Part shown: piece by piece, positions 36,481 to 49,136 of the stretch | How the letters are laid out: each line of letters opens with the position of its first letter | Position numbering within the stretch: position 1 is the stretch's first letter | Origin: Corella eumyota | Lineage: Eukaryota > Chordata > Ascidiacea > Phlebobranchia > Corellidae | Length of the DNA: 64,000 nucleotides | Assembly: GCA_963082875.1 (NCBI GenBank) | Contig: OY720099.1 | Location: 1,302,001-1,366,000, forward strand | Direction of reading: 5' to 3' | Made by a program: the position numbers and the translations under genes | The notes under the pieces: model-generated | What the model was told of the DNA's origin: nothing | What the model saw: only the letters and a program-made list of their open reading frames with translations | The model's database searches: none

Positions 36481-38284
36481 TCATGATGTCATAATATGAG
36501 GAGTGGTATCCATAGCAACAGGATCTTCATCCAAACCTCCTCCATTTTCTTCTTCTTCCTCTTCTATCAAGTTGTGTTAAAAAAACAAATTTGAATCATT
36601 TTTAAACTTAAGAAATCCCTTAAATTTTGTATTTTTTTAATAGTTTAATATATAGGCTATACATTAATTAGGTTTATAAATATGTCAATATAATTAGTAC
36701 ATACACATGCTTTAAAAGCAAAGACCAAAATTTATTTAATGAAATTTTGATAGACAATCATGTTTTACCTTTTAAAACTTGTTGTATTTGTTGAATTGAA
36801 GTTAGCAGAGCATGAAATTGTTTTTTACGAAGATCTAGTTTTTCAACAAGTCTCAATTCATTTGCTTCAAGTTCTATTAGTTCCGTTTTGTATTCATTTA
36901 TTTCACTAAAACAAAACCAGAAATAATTTAATTTCTTAAGTATTTCACTAAACACATAGTAATGTCCTGTAGTGTGGTATACCAGTTATCACAACGGGCT
37001 ACAAGTCAAAGGTTTCTGGTTTGAGACACGCCAATGCCACACTATTTGCCCTTTAGCTTGGTGTTTACAGATAGCTTAAACACGTCAAAAAAGCACCTTT
37101 GCAAATAAAAATACAAAAAAAGGGCACCGACAATACTATATCCTTAGTTAAATTGCTACTGCTTACTTTTCAGTTTGTTGTCTGTCTGGATGTTGAAGTA
37201 CAACACTTGCAAGAGCGTCATATTCTTGTCGATTTTTGCGCACAAGTCGAGCCTCAACTAACTCTTGTTTACAGTTTTCTATTTCGGTGTAAGCTAGCTT
37301 CACATTTTGGTCAATTTCTTCCTGGGAAATACAAAATAAAAATAGTTGAAAAATAAAGCCTAAATCCAAGAAAAGGCCAGATTGTAAATTTATATTAATT
37401 TAGGTATTCTAGTTTAAAAATTTTAATTTAATAACCAATAAAATATTGCGATAAGAAAAATAGCAATTTTTTTTATATAAATAATAAAACATGCCACATT
37501 TAAAATACTAAAACCAGCTTTTAATTAGGAATACCAAAAACAACATACACTTATAACCAGTTACACTCACTTGTAGTTGTTTATATTTATCCATTTGTTG
37601 CAAGTTCATCTCGTGAACCAGAGTTGCTTTCGTCATCGCAAATTCACTGTGGGCAAGAACAGAAAGCATTCGTTGGTGCGTAGAGCTAGAAAATCAAAAG
37701 TAAAGAGGTCAATTAAATGGTATACATAGAGAATAATAAACATAAATTGGATGGTGTAAGAAAATTCTAATAATTATGACAAAAAAATAAGAAAAAGACA
37801 ATTAAAATGTGGAAAAAATTGTGTGTTGAAAAGTATCTCAAAAAATCTTTTTATTTTTCCTTTTTTTAATATTGTAACATCTTTTTTTAATATTTTTAAA
37901 TAGTTACTTGTCAGCTTCTGTAGCGTTGCACCATTTAATAAAAAGTTTCATAAGAGCGTTTAATCTTCTTTCATCCCCTCCCCCATCCCCATCTATTAAA
38001 AGTCTTCTTCTAATCACATCATCTGGAATAACATAATCATAAAAAAGATAATGTATTTTTATTTTTATTATATATTATTTATTTATCCTCCGTGTACTAT
38101 GTGAACATATTGACTTTATAGCCTACTACATGAGATTATTAATATAACCTGTACTCAAGGTCTTAGGTTTGATTCCCATTAAAAAACATATTTAGTTATT
38201 TTAAGTTTATTAGTTTAAGCAACAGTAGTTATTAATTAAAATAATATAAGTTTTGATTAAAATAAACTTACCGTCTGTAGACAT
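36481..38284 (-). CDS. THOC7: THO complex subunit 7
   Basis: Six exons (38284-38272, 38022-37908, 37685-37571, 37321-37167, 36905-36769, 36563-36481) give 205 residues, close to the 204 of human THOC7. DDDVIRRRLLIDGDGGGDER matches human DDEVIRKRLLIDGDGAGDDR. VRKNRQEYDALASVVLQHPD and LDLRKKQFHALLTSIQ are also near-identical to the family. The body is a long coiled coil; the tail is acidic and ends AMDTTPHIMTS. THOC7 is part of the nuclear THO/TREX complex that couples transcription to mRNA export. The first coding exon is only 13 nt. THOC7 lies 458 bp downstream of the SDR gene on the same strand. Confidence 0.97.
36966..37087 (+). repeat. SINE family B
   Basis: tRNA-like head followed by GCCAATGCCACACTATTTGC and the shared tail TTGGTGTTTACAGATAGCTT. 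It lies in the THOC7 intron between the exons 37321-37167 and 36905-36769. Confidence 0.75.
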
Positions 38285-38742
38285 TCTTATCCGAACAAAT
38301 AATCAATTTTTTTAGAATTTGGGTCTTCTTCACTTTAAAATCACAAAATACCCAAGTTTTTAAAAAGTTTAAACTACGTTAAACCCCAAAAATCCCCTAA
38401 TTGTACCCTTCTATAAAAGATAAACATAAACACGTGCTCTGCAGTGTTGCCAAATTAATTTAAATCAATCGTAAATAGTAAAGTTTGTCCTCAAAATAAA
38501 ATAATGTTATCATTTATTTTATGCATAGTTAAAACAAAATTAAAATCAAACATTAAAAAAACATTCTTAAAAAAAGAGTAAAACATTAAAAAAGAAATAT
38601 AACATAAAAATAGCTTATGATATAATAGCTTAACGGGTACGTAAACAAAAAAATTACATCATTCCAAATTTAACATTAAAAAATATAATATAAAGTTATC
38701 AGGCAACTTTTTTACATTGTTCAGGGTAAGTAGTTAACACAT

Positions 38743-41129
38743 TTAAGCTGTTGTCATATTTCTTTGTCTTCTCTCATTTGATTTTAACTCCCAATCTAGC
38801 AAATCTGGTGGACAAACCAAACCAGTTATTTGTTCACTGACTTGCCATAATCGCTTCGCATTATCCATGTTTTTGGCCAGGGGTGACTCCCAACCGTAGG
38901 TACAATCACTTAACATAAAAATAAAACAAATTTTGACTGGTATGGTAGTATATCGGTCATGGCGTCGAGCTATAAGCCAAAAGGTTTCGGGTTCGAGCCG
39001 CACCAAAGCCACACTACTCGCCCTTAAGCCTGGTGTTTACAGATAGCTTAAACACGTCCAAACAGTTATGTAAAGTTAATAGTTATGTAAAGTTAGCCTG
39101 CTGCCCTATGTTAATATTTACATTTTAAAACAACAAACATTAATTACCTAAAATATTTTCCGCCAATTTCATTCAATTCCGGGGCAATAGCACAATAGAT
39201 AGTAGTCTGTGCTCCTTGTTTAAGACTTTTCCAAAACATCTGCCGAATCGGATTGGTCAAATAGTCTACCACGTTCCTCCAATAAGCGCGATCCTTGTCG
39301 TAGAAATGTCTCCAAAGGTCGGATCTTATAATGCCTGGATGGAGGCAGTTAGCAATAACGCCGGTACCTAAAAGGTTAAATATTTTGTTTTAACAAATGT
39401 GATGCCAAAAGTTCCGAGGGTCCAAAGTTTGATCCCTGATGCTGGTATAATTTAAGTGTTGTTAAATAAGATGCTGTCAATACATTTAATCTAGCTTAAG
39501 AGAATAAATAAAAGAGCTATCTAATAGTGCTCTAAAACAAGCAAATTGAAAAAAAAATTATATTTACAAGTGAATTAAGATAAGCAACCATATTTTGAAT
39601 CAAAAAAAATTTTTTTTTCTACCTTGAAGTCGTTTGTTAAGTTCTTTAGTAAACAGAATATTCATTAACTTGCTATCACAATACGTTTTTATTTGACTGT
39701 AACTTCTGGCATGATTTAAATCGTTCCAATTCAGTCCAATAGAGAAAACATGACCAAGAGATGCAACGTTTACTATACGGCTAGGTGCACTTTTCTAAAA
39801 TAAAAACAATATTTTGGTTAGAGGAATATATTGCGTATTTGTTTTAGTTTTGTAAATATTTTTCTTTAATATGGGAATGCTAACTTCACAGTCTAAACAT
39901 AAAGTAAATTCTGTTACCCCAACCTAGACTTAAGTTGACTTTGACAGTTAGGGGTATTATTCCTTATAATTGCCTGATAAATAAGCTGCTGATTAATTTT
40001 TGGCTCAACAGAAATCTATATCTTTTAAAGTGCTTTACTTAAAGGTGCATAAAAGCAGTTGAAATCGAACTCAGGACCTCAAGTAGTAAAACCAAGTGTT
40101 TTGGGCAATAACATACACTAAAGCAATAACATATATGTTACCTTAAGCTTGTTCATAAGCAGGTTAGTCAGTAAAAAATGGCTCAAATGGTTCGTTTGAA
40201 GTTGAAGCTCAAAACCATCCTCAGTTGTGGTTTGCGGACAAAGCATAACTCCTACAACAAGAGGGTTAAAGTTTAAAAAAATAGGTGATTAAATAGCTTT
40301 GCATATTTAGTAAGATTTATGCTTAAAACCCCTTTTTTAAAGACTGCTTAAACCAATGACATGCTATTGTTTTAACTAACTACATCTAATATTAGAAATA
40401 TTATCAATCTTATAAAATAAAGCAATTTAGTTTTTTAGGACTTTTTTAAATGTTAGATTTTACAGCCTGTCTATAAATCGTTATAAGAAATAAACCAAAA
40501 ATAAAGTTTTTTCTTGGATATTTTTATTATATAAAATTGTTTTTTTATTGTTAAGACTCTACTTTTTAGTTGTTTAATTTATATATCTTGCTACTATGTT
40601 TATTAAATTAAAATGTAATTCATATTTTAATCACCGGCATTATTAATTAAAATATCTAAACGATCTTCAGCTTCGTTAAAAGATTTTGCAAATTTCTTAA
40701 CAGATTTAAACGAAGCCAGGTCAATTTGTTTTACAATAACGTTTTCTTCCTCACAGTCCGTTTCTTTAAGAATCTAATAAAAAAAAGTCTTTTTTACAGA
40801 ACTAAACAAGTTTTGGTTTTATTATGATAATTTTAACACCTTTTTATTAACGTTTTGTTAAAAATCTTCAAAAAATATTCTTAAAATACTTTTAAATTTG
40901 CAAACTAACTTTTTTTAAATAAAATCTACCAATATAAACCCACTCTATTTCTTGCCGCAGCCCCCTTTTCTATGTTCCTACAAGCCAGGCACACCCTCGC
41001 CCCTCTTCCACAGATATCAATCGCAGTTTCCAACCCAATCCCACCATTTGCTCCTGTTATAATAACAACTTTATCATTCAACTTCACATCACATTTAACC
41101 CAACCGTTAACAGCAGAGACAGTTTTCAT
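38743..41129 (-). CDS. Short-chain dehydrogenase, retinol dehydrogenase type
   Basis: Six exons (41129-40944, 40773-40635, 40251-40142, 39794-39623, 39367-39148, 38908-38743) give 330 residues. The NAD(P)-binding motif TGANGGIG is at about residue 23, DLAS follows, then NNAG. The catalytic YxxxK is YCDSK, preceded by [11 protein letters not shown] with the catalytic Ser. [15 protein letters not shown] is the typical RDH11-14 C-terminal stretch. These enzymes reduce or oxidise retinoids and lipid aldehydes. There is no N-terminal membrane helix as in RDH11/12, so a soluble or RDH13-like member is possible. The ATG at 41129 is chosen because upstream in-frame codons are not ATG. Confidence 0.9.
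38937..39061 (+). repeat. SINE family B, best copy
   Basis: The clearest family B member: A-box-like TGGTAGTATATCGG, B box GGTTCGAGCC, then GCCACACTACTCGCCCTTAA and TGTTTACAGATAGCTTAAAC. It lies just upstream of the last SDR exon, inside the intron. Confidence 0.8.
39869..40107 (-). repeat. SINE family A (near full length, diverged)
   Basis: Reverse-oriented family A: the tail GTCTAAACATAAAGTAAA, the core AATAAGCTGCTGATTAA and the B-box remnant GAAATCGAACTCAGGACCTC. It lies in an SDR intron. Confidence 0.75.
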
Positions 41130-42174
41130 ATTGAACGAAAAATGTAATTTCAAAACCTTTGTTTCTAAGAATATATGGACTTAAGCTTACTGTTAAAAAT
41201 AAAATGGTCAACAGCATAAAACCGCATAATAAACCTTAGTAAACTGCTGTGAGGTCAGTTGGACAAACAAACTGAAAACAGCTCTTGTATGCTTTTAGTT
41301 CATGTTGACTTTTCCTAGAAATTCAGCGCGAATCGAAATTTACAAGAAAGAGACCTTGAAAAGTTCTCTTTAATCTTTATTTGAAAAAATTTTGAACTTG
41401 ACTGTTGTAGATAAAGATTACTTAATCACAATTATTTAAAATTTTTTAATTAGAAAAACAATAATTAAACAAAATTAACACATATATTTTGTTTAAAGAA
41501 ATAAACAAAATACCAAAGTATATTTGTATTTTTAATTGCAAAAAATAGGTTTTCTAAAGTGTTAAAATTAGTACAGTAATCATTATTGTATAGACAACTT
41601 TCATTTTACGTATGTTGTTATGCAAATATTGATATTGCTTTATATATAGTCTCGCTGAAAAATATATATATTTATATCTATATACAAATGTTATAACGTA
41701 ACCAAGTTGTTAAATTAAACAATTATTTTAATTTTGACTTTTTAATACCAAACTAAACTCTTTAAAAAATACTTTTAAGAACAATATTATTATTGCGTCA
41801 TAGAATATACTAGAATAGGACAACGTGTTTGAACATTGGTCCCGACGAGAGGTATTTGTTAAGTAAATTTAACTCAAGGTTACCGATAAAAATATTGTGA
41901 AAATATTGCCCAGTTCAAGGGATATAAAAAGGTTCGAATTTGAAAGAAGGCTCGAATTTCAATTTAGTGAAATAGGAATCAGTTAAAATGTTTTAAAAAA
42001 TTTTTTAAGCTTTAAAAATTATTCAACATTATAAATTAATTATTTAATTAAAATAAAATTAGAAAATTTTTTTTTCAGTTAATGGAAAAGAAAATATAAA
42101 AAAAGCTTACAAACGCTTTTTTACACTTTTTTAAAACGTTGATGTATCTATAATAACTTAAGTAAAAAAGGAAA
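41130..42174. other. Divergent spacer between SDR and sulfotransferase-like genes
   Basis: About 1 kb, the only head-to-head promoter region in the middle of the window. A minus-strand acceptor-like TTCTTAG lies just upstream of the SDR start. No other gene recognised. Confidence 0.4.
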
Positions 42175-44505
42175 ATGAAGGTCATAATTTCAAGTATGTC
42201 GAAATGTGGCACAAAAAGCATGGCAGCTGCAATGCGAGTTCTGGGCTACAAAGTTTACGATTATGAAGAACAGTTCCACTACCTTAGCAAAGAGTTGTTA
42301 AAGCTTATGGAACATGGGTGTACAACTGAGGAAATATACGAAATATTTAAAGATATTGATGTAGTAACTGATGTTCCTGCTTGTACATTCTGGGAAGAGA
42401 TTTTAAAAGCATTTCCAGACGCAAAAGTAAAACAAAATTTATGTTATAAAATTTAGATAATTTTTTCAACGTTAATTTAAATGTAATAGGTTTTATTATT
42501 GTATAAAGGATAAGTGTACTAGTAACGTATTTAAGACATTTAAAAACGCCGGGCTTAAGGCAAATATAGCGACGTTAAGGCGGCTCGAACCTTCAATCTT
42601 CTGGTTCGTAATTTGTTACTAGTGCACCACACACACATTATTATGCTTTATAACATGTCTAAGGACTGGGTGCACATGTTGCCCGAAAACTTATAGGCCA
42701 ACAGCGGGGTGAAGTAGGATCACTTGATTTTAAAGCGATAGGTGCTGTGTCTGATCTTTGCTGCTTTAATGTCTTGTCTCACATAAGAAAGTCGCTATAA
42801 ACGGTGCTAACTTTTGCAGGGTCACAATCAAGACGGGATAATTAAAAATTCTATAACTTCAAGTTATAACTTTAAAATCATAAGTTCTAAAAAATTAAAA
42901 ATTTTCCAATTTAATTTGTCTTTTTTAAAGATTATTCACTCTGAAAAAGCAAATGAGGATGTGTGGGTCAAAAGTTACGACTTTCAGCTTTCTCAAGTCA
43001 CTGAAAATATTCTACTTCATATCATCTCCCTTATAACACCAACAGGTCGACGTTTTCGTCGATATTTTAACGGAACAAGTAAGAAATTTACTAACAAAAA
43101 AGCAATTAAATAAAAAAAATAAATTTATTTATTCTCGGTATGAGAAGGTCAACTTTACGGTCTAAACATAGAGAAACATTAGTTGCACTGACCCAACATT
43201 TCTATTTCTTTTTGATATATTTAATGTTTTTTATTATAATTCACCAGCAATTACTCTGTTAAATGTTATTAAACTTGGAGAAAAAATTAATATTATTTAA
43301 AGTCTTTAAATAATGTCATTATAACATGGAAGCTGTTAAAATCAAACTTACCAAAATATTAACTTAAATATTGATATTATTATTCCTGTAGATTGTTTCT
43401 AATACAAGTATTTAATTGTTTTTCTATTCAAGCACGTTGTCAATATAGCATGGATCCTATGGTCCCATTTACTTGGCATAGAAGAAATTTCATGCTGTTT
43501 AAGATGAGGTATAGAGAGCATAATGCAAGAGTGAAAGAAGTAAGTTGAACGAATTACCTTTTTTTTAATTCTGCATAAAAAGAAAAACGCACAAGCGAGA
43601 TTGGTTAATGATTTAACTTAAAAGTTCAAAGTTGAATTATTAGCGCAATGAACTTTAGACTTGGTGTAAATATTTAACCAAGGTCAAACAATGTGTAACT
43701 TGAAACAAAATCCACAGAATCGCTAGAAAAAGATTAAGTTCTCACTGCAAACAATTTATTTTAACGCCAATTATTATTTTAAAGTTTAAAATCTGATTCA
43801 TCTTATTAAATTCAATATTTTTGGCGGTAAATAGTAATACTTTATCAGCAGCTTATAATTATAGTGCAAAAATAATTAACATTATTCCAAACTGTCAAAG
43901 TCAACTCGAGACTGAGTCTGGTTAACTGATGTTATTCTATGTTTAGGTCGTGAAGTCGACCTTCCAAGATCAAAGATAAATATTTTTTTTAAATACAATA
44001 TATTTATAGAACAACCAATTTTTTTTGGTATAACTTAATCCTTGATGTGTAAAGGTTGAATGCACGACCTATATTATTGGTTCTAATTGCCCAGTAATTA
44101 TGCTGCTGATTATGTGCTGGCTCAGCAGGTGTTTACAGCGCCTTACTTAAGGGCGCTACAGCATGAAAGCAGTAGGGATTAAACCCAAGACCTAATGGTG
44201 GTGTGGCAAGTGTTTTACCACTGCATCACGTTGCCGATTTTAATATGATGTTAATATAAATTTAGTTGGTGCCACCTAAGCAGATCCTTCACTTTAACGT
44301 TAAGGAAGGTTGGGGCCCTTTATGTAAGTTTTTAAACAAGGATGTTCCTGATCAAGAATTTCCGCACAAGAACAAGAAGGGAGGAATTGTGATGGAAATG
44401 ATTCAGAATTCTCCGATTTTTGTGCAAGTCCGCAACGAAATTTTAATTGGACTGGCGCTTTTAAGCAGTGTTTTATCTTTTTATTATTACTATATAAAAC
44501 ACTAG
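42175..44505 (+). CDS. Sulfotransferase-like P-loop protein, tail-anchored
   Basis: Four exons (42175-42426, 42931-43078, 43433-43539, 44266-44505) give 248 residues in frame. The start MKVIISSMSKCGTKSMAAAM carries the PAPS-binding loop (family KxGTxSL). AKIIHSEKANEDVWVKSYDF corresponds to the family segment xxILTVRDxEDxWxKSF. LHFNVKEGWGPLCKFLNKD and VPDQEFPHKN are typical of the Sulfotransferase_4-type family. The C-terminus is a hydrophobic helix (ILIGLALLSSVLSFYYYYI) with a short basic end, suggesting a tail-anchored membrane protein. The usual Arg that binds the 3'-phosphate of PAPS reads Lys (SEKAN), while the nearby Ser is kept, so activity is uncertain. It is the only plus-strand gene between 23 and 61 kb. 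Confidence 0.8.
42540..42625 (-). repeat. SINE family B-like fragment
   Basis: On the minus strand it has a tRNA-like head (GTGGTGCACTAGTAAC), a B box (GGTTCGAGCC) and TATTTGCCTTAAGCCCGGCG. It is more diverged than the other B copies and lies in the first sulfotransferase intron. Confidence 0.55.
43137..43195 (-). repeat. SINE family A tail fragment
   Basis: Short reverse-oriented tail: AAGGTCAACTTTACGGTCTA, AACATAGAG and CTGACCCA. It lies in the second sulfotransferase intron. Confidence 0.55.
43844..43985 (+). repeat. SINE family A, 3' half
   Basis: Plus-oriented: CAGCAGCTTATAATTATA, then ACTCGAGACTGAGTCTGG and CTATGTTTAGGTCGTGAAGT. It lies in the third sulfotransferase intron, facing the copy at 44038. 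Confidence 0.7.
44038..44240 (-). repeat. SINE family A, internally deleted
   Basis: Reverse-oriented copy with head remnant (GGGATTAAACCCAAGACCTA and TACCACTGCATCACGTTG) and core ATGCTGCTGATTATGTGC. It ends about 25 bp before the acceptor of the last sulfotransferase exon. Confidence 0.75.
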
Positions 44506-44571
44506 ATATCCCTGTACTTGCTTCACTTTAATTTTATTTTTTTAGATTTTTAATTTAAACTTTTTTATCGC

Positions 44572-44601
44572 AATAAATTTTCGCGCGTTTTTTGCAATAA
44601 A
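44572..44601 (+). terminator. Candidate polyadenylation signals, sulfotransferase-like gene
   Basis: Two AATAAA hexamers at 44572-44577 and 44596-44601, 67-91 nt after the stop codon, in a repeated context (GCAATAAATTTT). Confidence 0.45.
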
Positions 44602-44957
44602 TTTTAAGACACAAATGTTGTGATTAAATAAAGAAAAAATGTTTTGTGTAATTTAATTTACCTTTTAACTCTGCATTGACTCTAATGCAAACACAAAATA
44701 AAAATCTTTGCCAAAAATGACGAAGTACAAATTAAGTTCCATAAAATAAATAAAAAAAAGTTTAAAAAAAATTTAATTGTAAAAATATCCATTTAAATCT
44801 ACCACCAATACTAATTAAATAAAGGAGTTTTGGATTAAATAATTAATTTTTTGAATGTATTAAAAGTATTGATGTAACTGTTTTAAATAGTACAGTCACA
44901 TATATATAATAAATATTTAACATGTTTAAATTTAAAAATATTTTTACCTAAATATTT

Positions 44958-47900
44958 CTACATTCTAAAAACTCCAAAATTAGTTTTAAGAATTGGGGCA
45001 TTGAGAGAAGCACTTAAACTGAGCCCCACTATAGTTCGGGTGTCAGATGGGTCTATTACCCCATCGTCCCATAATCTTGAACTTGCAAAATAGGGGTTAC
45101 CCTCCCTTTCAAAACTAGAAAAAAATATGAAAAAGAAAGTTAAAAAAATGTATAAATATATTTGAAATTTAAACATAAAAACTGGTTGAAAATCCTAATC
45201 TATATATAAAGAGGCTTAATGGAAAATTTATAGTTTAATTTATATATGTATGTTCAATTTATAGGCCTGCAAAATAAATAAAAAATAACGCAGGTAAATA
45301 ATCGAGGCAAATATTAGTTAAAAGTTGCAACCATATGACAATTCAAATCGTGGTCATAGGTCAAACCACCAACTAGTTATAATAAATAAAACATTTTTTC
45401 TAAATTTAGGCTGCTTATATAAAAAAAATGGCCAATTCGATAATTTAGAATTCCATCTAACTTCATAACTTTTTTACCAACCTTTTAATTATTGGATCTT
45501 TTAATTGTCGTTCTTCATCATCTGTAAAAGTTTTTCCTTCTCTTTTCCTCTGTTCTTTAGTGATTGTTGCTAAAACTGTTGCTGCTTGCTCACCTCCCAT
45601 CACAGATATTCGAGCATTGGGCCACATATATAAAAACCTGGTGTTAATAAAATTAGTGATGTTTTAATAAGATGATAAGTATCCTAAAAGTTTTACACAA
45701 AATCTTTCATTAAAAAAGTTTTGTTAAAAACAAGTTTGTACATTCTAGAATTTTTTTATATTTATTTATTCCGATGTGGAAAGGACATCGTCATGACCTT
45801 AACATAGATTAACATCAGTTACCCCAACCCAGTCTCAAGTTAACTTTAACAGTTTAAAATCTTATTGAATATAATTGCCCATTAATTATGCTGCTGATTA
45901 AGTGTTTGCTTAGTAGAAGTTTATAGCATTTAACTAGTAATAAATGATACAGATACAATGTAAAATATAGGTACTTTAACAATAACATCACCTACATATC
46001 AACAAACCAAAAATTTAAAAAATTATGAACAAATTTTTAATGAAGCAGACAAACTGACCTAGGTGAGTAAGCCCTGCCACACATTCCATAGTTACCAGCC
46101 CCATATGAACCTCCAATGATCACCGTGATCTTCGGCACTTTGGCACATGCCACAGCAGTCACCATCTTTGCTCCATCTTTTGCAATACCACCAGCCTCAG
46201 CATCCCTTCCAACCATAAAACCTGGAATAATTTTAAATTTAATGAAATTAAAATTTAAAACTGTTTTAAATGGTAAATTGCTCGGTAAATAAACAGTCAT
46301 AAACTTTTAACTATACAAAACTTGCACAACTTTAAAATAAAACTTGTACAATTTAATACCAAGTTAGTATATATATATAATAAAAAGATCCTGAAAATGG
46401 AAATCCAGTCTTAAACGAAATATTAACCTGTGATATTTTGTAGAAATAAAAGTGGGATTTTACGCTGACAACAAAGTTCAATAAAATGAGTCGCTTTTAG
46501 AGCAGATTCAGAAAATAAGACTCCATTATTTCCAATTATTCCGACCGGAATTCCAAATATACGAGAAAATCCACAAACTAAAGTGTCGCCGTACATTTTC
46601 TTAAACTCATCAAATCTAAAAAATTAATATATTAAGTTTCACTTTAAAAGAATAAAAAATAAGGCATTAGTAAATATATTTAAGTTGACTTAATAGGACA
46701 ATTTAATATTAATATAGACATTGTAAAAGGTATATTACAGAAATAGTATATTTTACTATAAAAAATGGGAGAGAGACTTAAATTTTTGTACCTATTAGTA
46801 CAATAACAAAGTTTTTTGTAATTAATTATTTTGTGAAAGCTCACCTGCTTCCATCAGTAATTCTAGCAATCACTTCTCGAACATCGAAAGTTCGTTTCAA
46901 ATCGGTTCCAACTATTCCATATAATTCTTTACTATCATACAGTGGTGGCTAAAAAAAGAAAATTTTTATTAAATTTTTTCACATATAATCTAAACCAAAA
47001 TAACCTAGACTTTTATGCTTTTAAAAATAACTTAGGTTTGCACATTTAAGTTAGTGATTACTAAATAAGGTAAAAATAGCAATATTTAAGAGTTTACATA
47101 TATATATCATTACAGACACATAAAAAATAGAAAAAGGCATACAAAATTAAAAATATTTTTAACGTACTTCATTATTCTCAATGTTGATTTCATTTTGCTT
47201 CAGATAATTAAGATTTTCAACGGAAGACCTGGCAAGATGAAGAGCATGCATGTCATCCAGAGCATAATGATCCGTTACTCCGGATGTGCTGCAGTGAAGA
47301 TCAGCTCCTCCTAGCTCCTCCGCTGATACAATCTCATCTTTAAGAAAAAATATCAATTATTAGAATTTTTAATTAATTGGGCCCTTGTAAATCTATATAT
47401 AAAGGAGCTTAGTGTAATGTACATAGGCATATTTGTTTTGGTGTATATATAAATCTAAATGCAGCCCTTTAAAATAAATAAAAACTGTCAGTCGTGGTGC
47501 ACAAGTAAATTAATCCAGGCAAAAGTTGGTTGTGATTACAACATGACAATAAAAAATATATTAAAAAAAATTTGAAAATTTTATGTAAAAAAATATTAAA
47601 GAATAAATACAAGCAAATTCATACAAAAATATACATGATGTTTGAAACCTTTATACATGTAATGAAAATACAAATAATAAATAAGTTTAACAACAACTTA
47701 CTGGTAGCAGCTTGTACTAAAGGAGGTCCACCCAAGAAAATTGTTCCTTGTTTTCGAACAATTATACTTTCATCCGACATAGCTGGAACATAAGCTCCAC
47801 CAGCAGTACATGAACCCATTACTACCGCTATCTTAATAAAAATATTCACAAAATGTCACCAACATTGTAAAAAAGTAAATTGCTTATCCTGATACTAATG

Positions 47901-49085
47901 TTTTACTACAAAAAAAATTAGAAATAGTTATAGTAATAGTTTATAGAGCTCTATTAGGGTCATTCGTCGGTTTAAACGAGAAGTACTAAAATGAATGCAA
48001 AAAGGGCGAAGTAAACAAGGAAAGATTAAGGTAAGGTTTAAAAATTTCGTCCTTTCCGCATTTTATAAACTTGGGGGACAACGGTGGTAGAGCTTCTAGT
48101 TTATAACCGTTAATTAGTTGGTAATTAAAAGACCCAACTAAAGAACCATAAACCATAAAAGAGTTTGCCAAAAATAATAAGTTTTTGCTTTTTGAAACTA
48201 ACTTGTGATAAACCAGCTGCTGACATAGTTGCCTGGTTATAAAAAATCCTCCCAAAATGATCGCGGCCTGGGAAGACATCAGCTTGCCGAGGTAGATTAG
48301 CTCCTCCGGAGTCAACCAAGTAGATGCAAGGAAGATTATTCTCCCGAGCAATGTCTTGTGCTCGAAGATGTTTAGTTACAGTGATTGGGTAATAAGCTCC
48401 GCCTTTTACAGTGGCATCGTTGGCAACTACCATACATTCTCTGCCTGCCACTCTGTACAAATAAAATTGTAAAACTAAGTAAAAATGTTCCTAAAATCTT
48501 TAAAAATTCTTAAGTTCTAAATTTTATTCCCATTGCTAGTATATTGTCAAGGCTCTTATAAGCAAGTATTTATAGCAGTATTAACATTTGTTAAAACAAT
48601 TAAAAAACTAAGTTTTTCCTTTTACCAAAAAATAGTTAAAACAAAGTAATAAACATGTTAAAATATGCTTTAAAAAAAGTTAAAAATTGTACAAACCTGC
48701 CAATTCCTGTAATAATCCCTCCAGCAGGCACCTCTTCTTTGCCATACAAATTATAACCAGCTAGTTGTGAAAACTCTAAGAAAGCACTTCCTGGATCAAT
48801 CAGAGTTTGGATCCGATCTCTTGGCAACATCTTTCCTTTAGAAGTATGTCTCTTCCTCGCTCGCTCATCGCCCCCTTGTGATATCTTCCCGATTTTATTT
48901 TTAAGCTCTTCAACCAACTCAGACATATTCTCGTAATTTTCTTTATAAACATCTGATTTCGTTTCTGCAGTGCTTCCAACTGGCAACACTCGTTCTCGAT
49001 GCAGTGTTGCACTGCATTGTAAACCACGAACACTTGAGGCAGTATTTACAATTGTTTTTAAGTTTGTCCTCAATAGGGAAAACAT
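44958..49085 (-). CDS. MCCC2: Methylcrotonoyl-CoA carboxylase beta subunit
   Basis: Nine exons (49085-48697, 48452-48203, 47831-47702, 47337-47168, 46948-46845, 46615-46428, 46221-46059, 45637-45482, 45114-44958) give 568 residues, against 563 in human. The N-terminus [20 protein letters not shown] is a basic, Ser/Thr-rich mitochondrial presequence. The carboxyltransferase core includes [60 protein letters not shown] and [19 protein letters not shown]. The C-terminus [17 protein letters not shown] mirrors human AALNAPIEKTDFGIFRM. The enzyme carboxylates 3-methylcrotonyl-CoA in leucine breakdown, together with the biotin-carrying alpha subunit (not in this window). It is the last gene of a three-gene cluster, 139 bp after LTO1. 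Confidence 0.98.
45196..45395 (+). repeat. Short interspersed repeat, family C
   Basis: Begins near AATCTATATATAAAG, continues with TATATGTATGTTCAA and GGCCTGCAAAATAAATAAAA, then AAATATTAGTTAAAAGTTGC and AACCATATGACAATTCAAAT, and ends ACTAGTTATAATAAATA. It lies in an MCCC2 intron, antisense to the gene. No coding capacity; a MITE-like element is possible. Confidence 0.6.
45771..45930 (-). repeat. SINE family A, 3' part
   Basis: Reverse-oriented: CCGATGTGGAAAGGACATCG, ACCCAGTCTCAAGTTAAC and ATTATGCTGCTGATTAAGTG. It lies in an MCCC2 intron. Confidence 0.75.
47390..47560 (+). repeat. Short interspersed repeat, family C
   Basis: AATCTATATATAAAGGAGCT, CAGCCCTTTAAAATAAATAA, CCAGGCAAAAGTTGG and ACAACATGACAATAAAAA, in the same order as the 45196 copy. 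It lies in an MCCC2 intron. Confidence 0.6.
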
Positions 49086-49136
49086 CTTTATAGTCATGAT
49101 TAACAACTTAATTATAAAAACATGATTAATTGTAAA

